DNA of 44,644 nt, taken from the NCBI RefSeq assembly GCF_016428595.1, contig NZ_JAELVQ010000028.1, positions 1-44,644 on the forward strand. Direction: 5' to 3'. Below are positions 41,804 through 44,644 of the stretch, one piece after another (the first letter of the stretch is position 1; each line of letters begins with the position of its first letter). The notes beneath the pieces are model-generated. The model did not search any database and had not been told where the DNA came from. It saw only the letters and a program-made list of their open reading frames with translations. Origin of the DNA: Snuella sedimenti (GTDB lineage: Bacteria; Bacteroidota; Bacteroidia; Flavobacteriales; Flavobacteriaceae). A program made the translations under genes and the position numbers.

Positions 41804-41827
41804 GGGGACGAATAAGGGGACGAATAA
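41804..41827 (+). repeat. Two 12-bp tandem repeats at element right end
   Basis: GGGGACGAATAA twice in perfect tandem, 117 bp before the right core. This matches the left-end pair at 34253-34276 in the same orientation. Confidence 0.65.
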
Positions 41828-41943
41828 TTTTAATTTGGTTTGTTTTAGCCTTATTTTTATTAATTCAAAATCATAGGTTTTACAGTGTTTAAAAGCTTAA
41901 AATACAGTAAAATAAGATAAAATATAAGAAAAAATATAGGAGA

Positions 41944-41957
41944 CCAAGTGGGACCAC
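41944..41957 (+). other. Right attachment core (att)
   Basis: CCAAGTGGGACCAC is an exact copy of the tRNA 3' end at 34183-34196. It is followed within 10 bp by an intrinsic terminator, consistent with the original tRNA downstream sequence now displaced from its gene. Confidence 0.85.
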
Positions 41958-41966
41958 AAAAAACAG

Positions 41967-41998
41967 AAAGCTGTTTCAATAATGAAGCAGCTTTTTTT
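41967..41998 (+). terminator. Terminator beyond the right att core
   Basis: Stem AAGCTG-TTTCA / TGAAG-CAGCTT (11 pairs including one T-G), loop ATAA, then T7. It is probably the tRNA gene's original terminator. Confidence 0.75.
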
Positions 41999-42000
41999 GT

Positions 42001-42348
42001 GCCGTAAAGGTTTAGGGCGAGAAGCCTGTCCCGAGGGAAGCCCTAGCGGAACCACTTTTTAAGCATGTAAAACCTGTAAATGTTTAATTTATAGATCTTT
42101 TTAGTTATGGGAAACGACTCAGGAGACGAATAATTTTGGTTAAGTATAAAACTTATGTTTTTAAGGATTGATAGGTTATATGCCTTAAAGAAAGACAAGT
42201 GTTGAATTTGTCTTTTACATTAATATAACACTAATGTCATTACAAAAATTATTAAGACAACAAAAGCTAAGTTCTTGGATAAATTAAAGAAAAAAAGCCT
42301 AACATTTCTGTTAGACTTTCTGTAAAAAATATAAGCTTTTAGATTTCT
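42001..42348. other. Gene-free stretch with an eroded attachment end
   Basis: Positions 42045-42055 (AGCGGAACCAC) match the tRNA 3' end at 9 of 11 positions. About 54 bp later, 42109-42133 reads GGGAAACGACTCA-GGAGACGAATAA, a decayed form of the 12-bp tandem repeats. The sequence between aligns with the left end of the intact element. Before it, TTAGGGC / GCCCTA forms a small palindrome (about 42011-42044). No ORF of note. Confidence 0.5.
42286..42316 (-). terminator. Terminator of the small lipoprotein gene
   Basis: Read on the minus strand: GTCTAACA, loop GAAA, TGTTAGGC, then a T-rich tract. It lies 33 bp after the lipoprotein stop. Confidence 0.75.
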
Positions 42349-42804
42349 TTAAGTTCCTGCACTTAAAGAAAAGCTACCGTCACCTTTAAAAGAAGTTAAA
42401 GTAATTGTAACAGTCCAAACACCAGGTGTTCCGCTTGCAGTGACTCCATCAATAGAATCAGGTTCAACAGAACCACTTAAAGATTTGTCCAATACAACAG
42501 CTCCATCAGCATCTTTAACAACTATTCTAAATGCTCCATCTGTAGTAGCTGTTATATCAGCATTATAATCTGCTGTACTTAAAGAGTTTTGCCATTCAAA
42601 TACTCTAGTAGCACTTCCTCCTGTTCCTGTAAAGTCTCCATCCACATCACCATTAAAATCATCACCATCATCAAACAATACTGTACCGTTTACTCTTACT
42701 TGAATAGTTGTCTCATCATCATCACTACTACATCCAGAAAAAGTTAGGAATGTAAATGCTGTAGCTAAAATAAATAAATTTCTAATTAATTTAATTTGTA
42801 ACAT
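42349..42804 (-). CDS. Small secreted lipoprotein, beta-rich
   Basis: A 151-residue protein with a lipoprotein signal ending LTFSGC (C25), followed by SSDDDE, an acidic sequence after the lipid-Cys often seen in surface-exposed Bacteroidota lipoproteins. The mature part is rich in Asp, Gly, Thr and Val with alternating strands (TIQVRVNGTVLF, AFRIVVKDADGAVVLDKSL, VWTVTITLTSF), suggesting one Ig-like domain. Function unknown. It has its own strong promoter and terminator and lies between two tRNA-end-like remnants. Confidence 0.75.
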   Translation of the reverse strand: MLQIKLIRNLFILATAFTFLTFSGCSSDDDETTIQVRVNGTVLFDDGDDFNGDVDGDFTGTGGSATRVFEWQNSLSTADYNADITATTDGAFRIVVKDADGAVVLDKSLSGSVEPDSIDGVTASGTPGVWTVTITLTSFKGDGSFSLSAGT

Positions 42805-42884
42805 AATATAGGTTTAAGTTATACAGATTTGGGATATAACAAGTTATTCTATATAATTCCTACCACTTTGGGTTAATTATGGAG

Positions 42885-42910
42885 CAAAGATATTAAAAAA
42901 ATCGTCAAAA
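42885..42910 (-). promoter_or_regulatory. Strong predicted promoter of the lipoprotein gene
   Basis: On the minus strand TTTTGAC (42910-42904, -33) is followed after 11 bp by TATCTTTG (42892-42885, -7). The -7 box is an exact match to the Bacteroidota consensus. Predicted leader about 74 nt. Confidence 0.6.
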
Positions 42911-43084
42911 TGCGTGTTTTTTACGTTTAAATGCATTTGTCTTTCTATGAACGAGTTCTTTTTATCAAAATTAACTTAGCTTTCTACTTAATCACTGCAT
43001 TAAGAGTGTATCTATTATTTATTCTACAAACGGCTAGTTATTACAAACTATTCAATCTAAGTGGAACCACTTATAAAAATCGTT

Positions 43085-43115
43085 AAGCCTTACAGGAATG
43101 TGAGGCTTTTTTATT
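43085..43115 (+). terminator. Hairpin terminator after the eroded tRNA end
   Basis: AAGCCT (43085-43090) pairs with AGGCTT (43103-43108), followed by TTTTATTT. It resembles the terminator after the intact tRNA at 34211-34245 in both position and sequence. Confidence 0.6.
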
Positions 43116-43184
43116 TCCGCTTTGTTATAGCTGCATTGTGTATTAGGTATATTTTTTTATACCAACTTACCATGTTTTTAAGTA

Positions 43185-43215
43185 AAAAAGACTGCCTTTG
43201 TTAGGCAGCCTTTTT
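43185..43215 (-). terminator. Bidirectional terminator, likely for the thioredoxin-like gene
   Basis: CTGCC (stem) TTTGTTA GGCAG with A-tract before and T-tract after; on the minus strand GGCTGCC...GGCAGTC is followed by T6. It serves the leftward gene ending at 43302 and could also stop rightward transcripts. Confidence 0.75.
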
Positions 43216-43301
43216 GTGATCCCTTTTACTGGTTGGTATTGAATGACTAATTCAAACTAATTATAAAAATGCTTACTTAGTGAAAAGGGATGTTTACTTT
43301 G

Positions 43302-44336
43302 TTATTCAACAATCGATAACAATGCTGTGATTGCTTCTTTGTTTGATGGTCTAGGCGCATCAAAATCTACAATTTTTCCTTCTGGGTCAATAAGGATAAA
43401 TCTTGGAATTGCATTAATCCCATACGCACGTGTAAACTCTGATGCTGTCTGATTTGGAGCAAGAATTTGAACACCTGACATTTGCTTATTTTTAACCATA
43501 GACCTCCACTTATCATAATCTTTTTCTTTATCGACAGACATACTAATAAATACTATATTTTGATCCTGATATTTCTTTTCAAGTGCTTCCAAATGTGGTA
43601 TCTGTGCCTTACATGGCCCACACCATGTTGCCCATACATCTATATAAACATACTTGCCTTTAAAATCTGAAAGTGATGTTTTGGATCCATCGTAGTTTTC
43701 ATAATTCTTAAAGTCTGGAGACAGTGTCCCTTTGGATAGCTTTGTAGATAAATCATGTTCTTCTTCATGCTTGTCGGATAATCTTTTAATATAAGACTCA
43801 ATATATGCCTTTTCACTTTTCACCTCTTTTTCAGGAATATTGGCATAAGAATCTAAAACATTATGAAGTTCATTTTTAAGTGTTGTGATTTTATTTTCAA
43901 AAGCTTCTTTTTCTAGTCTGTACCATATTTTATTAAAACCAATTTTAGATGATAGAATTAATGCTTTTTTGTTTGCATAATTATTATAATCACCATTGTC
44001 CAAACTAAAAACAACTGTTTCTTTAAAATTACTTGCATCTGCCTTTATTGAAATATCATCTCCGTTTTTAAATTGTAAAGAAGACATAATGGTATCCTCC
44101 ATCAGCATAAATTGGAATTTGTCATAATCCATTTTCAACATCAAAGTATCATTAAAAGTACCATCCCTTTTTAATGGGATTGCCTTTTTATATCCCCCTA
44201 ATCCATATATTGATATTTCTTTTGATTTTGCTTTTTCAATTTTACCTGAAATAGTAACATACTCTGGATGTGGTTTTTTGGTTTTACAAGAAAACATTAC
44301 AATCATGAGCACACAATAAATAAATACTCTTTTCAT
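43302..44336 (-). CDS. TlpA/ResA-like thiol-disulfide lipoprotein with DUF4369-type N-domain
   Basis: A 344-residue lipoprotein (signal ends VMFSC, C17). The N-terminal beta domain (about 25-115; YVTISGKIEKAKSKEISIYG) is of DUF4369 type, followed by a helical linker (about 120-205). The thioredoxin domain (206-344) has WCGPC at 238-242 and a cis-proline region AIPRFILIDPEG. It would act in the periplasm as a thiol-disulfide reductase, for example in cytochrome c or protein maturation. The partner is not indicated, since the upstream region is cut by the IS. Confidence 0.88.
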   Translation of the reverse strand: MKRVFIYCVLMIVMFSCKTKKPHPEYVTISGKIEKAKSKEISIYGLGGYKKAIPLKRDGTFNDTLMLKMDYDKFQFMLMEDTIMSSLQFKNGDDISIKADASNFKETVVFSLDNGDYNNYANKKALILSSKIGFNKIWYRLEKEAFENKITTLKNELHNVLDSYANIPEKEVKSEKAYIESYIKRLSDKHEEEHDLSTKLSKGTLSPDFKNYENYDGSKTSLSDFKGKYVYIDVWATWCGPCKAQIPHLEALEKKYQDQNIVFISMSVDKEKDYDKWRSMVKNKQMSGVQILAPNQTASEFTRAYGINAIPRFILIDPEGKIVDFDAPRPSNKEAITALLSIVE

Positions 44337-44358
44337 TATTTAATTTTTAGTGATTTTG

Positions 44359-44480
44359 TTTATTCCCTATTACGGTTTTCAGTTTCTTTTATCCCTTTCC
44401 TATATCCTGTTTTTTTCCCAATAAAGAAACCTAAAATGAAAATAAAGTCCGATTAGAATTATTAATAACAAAAAAATCAT
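44359..44480 (-). pseudogene. Possible frameshifted small membrane protein
   Basis: An ATG at 44480 opens MIFLLLIILIGLYFHF, which soon stops. A shift by one base continues as ILGFFIGKKTGYRKGIKETENRNRE to a stop at 44359-44361. Together these look like a ~40-residue one-helix protein with a basic tail. It could be a broken gene, a sequencing slip, or chance. Confidence 0.2.
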
Positions 44481-44527
44481 TTCAATTGGTATAAATGCAA
44501 AATGCTATTATATTTTATATATCAAAT

Positions 44528-44644
44528 TAGTAGTGATGCGTTTATAATTCATTGTTATTGAATAAATTAGGTTGTTCTTTGAATTTTTGATTGATTTTAT
44601 TTTCCATAAACAACTCATTTATAGGTGTTTTGTCAAAAGTGGAT
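44528..44644 (-). mobile_element. IS element 3' end with transposase tail (right window edge)
   Basis: This is an exact inverted copy of 4-120. The transposase tail reads on the minus strand and stops at 44542. The outer edge is at 44528, after which the flanks differ (ATTTGAT here, TAGTTCT at the left). The IS body lies beyond the window. Confidence 0.7.

Larger units (their letters stand above)
34183..41957 (-). mobile_element. 7.8-kb tRNA-integrated element with HUH Rep and R-M-like cargo
   Basis: It is bounded by a 14-bp direct repeat of the tRNA 3' end (34183-34196 and 41944-41957). All genes run leftward: UDG-like, tyrosine recombinase, HTH/excisionase-like, small ORF, HUH Rep, EcoRI-type adenine methylase, C5 methylase, LAGLIDADG-like protein and PD-(D/E)XK candidate. 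Paired 12-bp tandem repeats sit inside each end. There are no conjugation, capsid or packaging genes, so it looks like a satellite or plasmid-like integrative element that may replicate by rolling circle after excision. Confidence 0.85.
42805..43301. other. Gene-free interval between lipoprotein and thioredoxin-like gene
   Basis: It holds the lipoprotein promoter (42885-42910), an eroded tRNA-end copy AAGTGGAACCAC (43059-43070; 11 of 12 match), and two intrinsic hairpins (43085-43115 and 43185-43215). The rest, including 42911-43058, shows no convincing ORF or repeat. Confidence 0.5.

Noticed and set aside
42040-43075. Additional tRNA genes at the tRNA-end-like copies
   Set aside because: Only about 12 bases of the 3' end are present; no D-arm or anticodon arm can be found upstream.
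1-44644. Whole window as an IS-flanked composite transposon
   Set aside because: The cargo includes many single-copy housekeeping genes, and both IS copies coincide with window ends, which is expected of an assembly break.

Overview
The window looks like one draft contig from a marine-type Flavobacteriaceae bacterium (phylum Bacteroidota). This rests on the low G+C, recurrent -7 boxes of the form TAnnTTTG in place of sigma70 boxes, and family content typical of that group: PNGase F-like amidase, a QueD/LpxH pair, HGSNAT-like acyltransferase, NfeD/flotillin and a DUF4369-thioredoxin lipoprotein. Genus cannot be named from sequence alone. The two ends are exact 117-bp inverted copies of one insertion-sequence end, so the window probably stops where a repeated IS broke the assembly.

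Layout. 1-1.9 kb: IS tail, a 3' remnant of an amide hydrolase, small membrane proteins and a lone ABC ATPase. 2-8.5 kb: universal stress protein, GNAT and MATE genes, two micro-ORFs, a 2OG-Fe(II) oxygenase, queD, lpxH and an MFS exporter. 8.5-13.3 kb: leftward cluster osmC - PNGase F-like - recJ - MFS, with an AhpD-like gene diverging from osmC. 13.5-18 kb: leftward cluster of conserved unknown - rsmI - esterase - HopJ-like - alkaline phosphatase - uracil-DNA glycosylase. 18-21.6 kb: rightward tdk - alr - mscL - asd. 21.7-24.8 kb: HGSNAT-like acyltransferase and umuC-umuD. 24.8-29.1 kb: biotin operon bioF-bioD-bioA-ketoacyl synthase. 29.3-31.3 kb: nfeD-flotillin, followed by a 505-bp duplicate of the ketoacyl synthase gene. 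31.9-34.1 kb: LolC/E-like permease, rbfA and methylmalonyl-CoA epimerase.

Accessory region. A CAT-anticodon tRNA (34122-34195) is the integration site of a 7.8-kb element bounded by a 14-bp direct repeat of the tRNA 3' end (34183-34196 and 41944-41957). It carries a tyrosine recombinase, an HTH excisionase-like protein, an HUH rolling-circle initiator, a family-4-like uracil-DNA glycosylase, and a compact four-gene operon. That operon holds an EcoRI-type adenine methylase, a C5-cytosine methylase, a protein with two degenerate LAGLIDADG motifs, and a small PD-(D/E)XK nuclease candidate. Matching 12-bp tandem repeats lie inside both ends. Eroded copies of the tRNA end and element end at about 42.05 and 43.06 kb point to earlier integrations.

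Most unusual signals: (1) two copies of a ~150-nt element (13314-13463 and 20417-20564) whose second stem is preserved by compensatory changes, the second copy burying the asd start codon; (2) the restriction-modification-like operon with a LAGLIDADG-type partner; (3) the direct duplication bracketing nfeD-flotillin; (4) the ordered repeats, iterons and hairpins of the integrative element.
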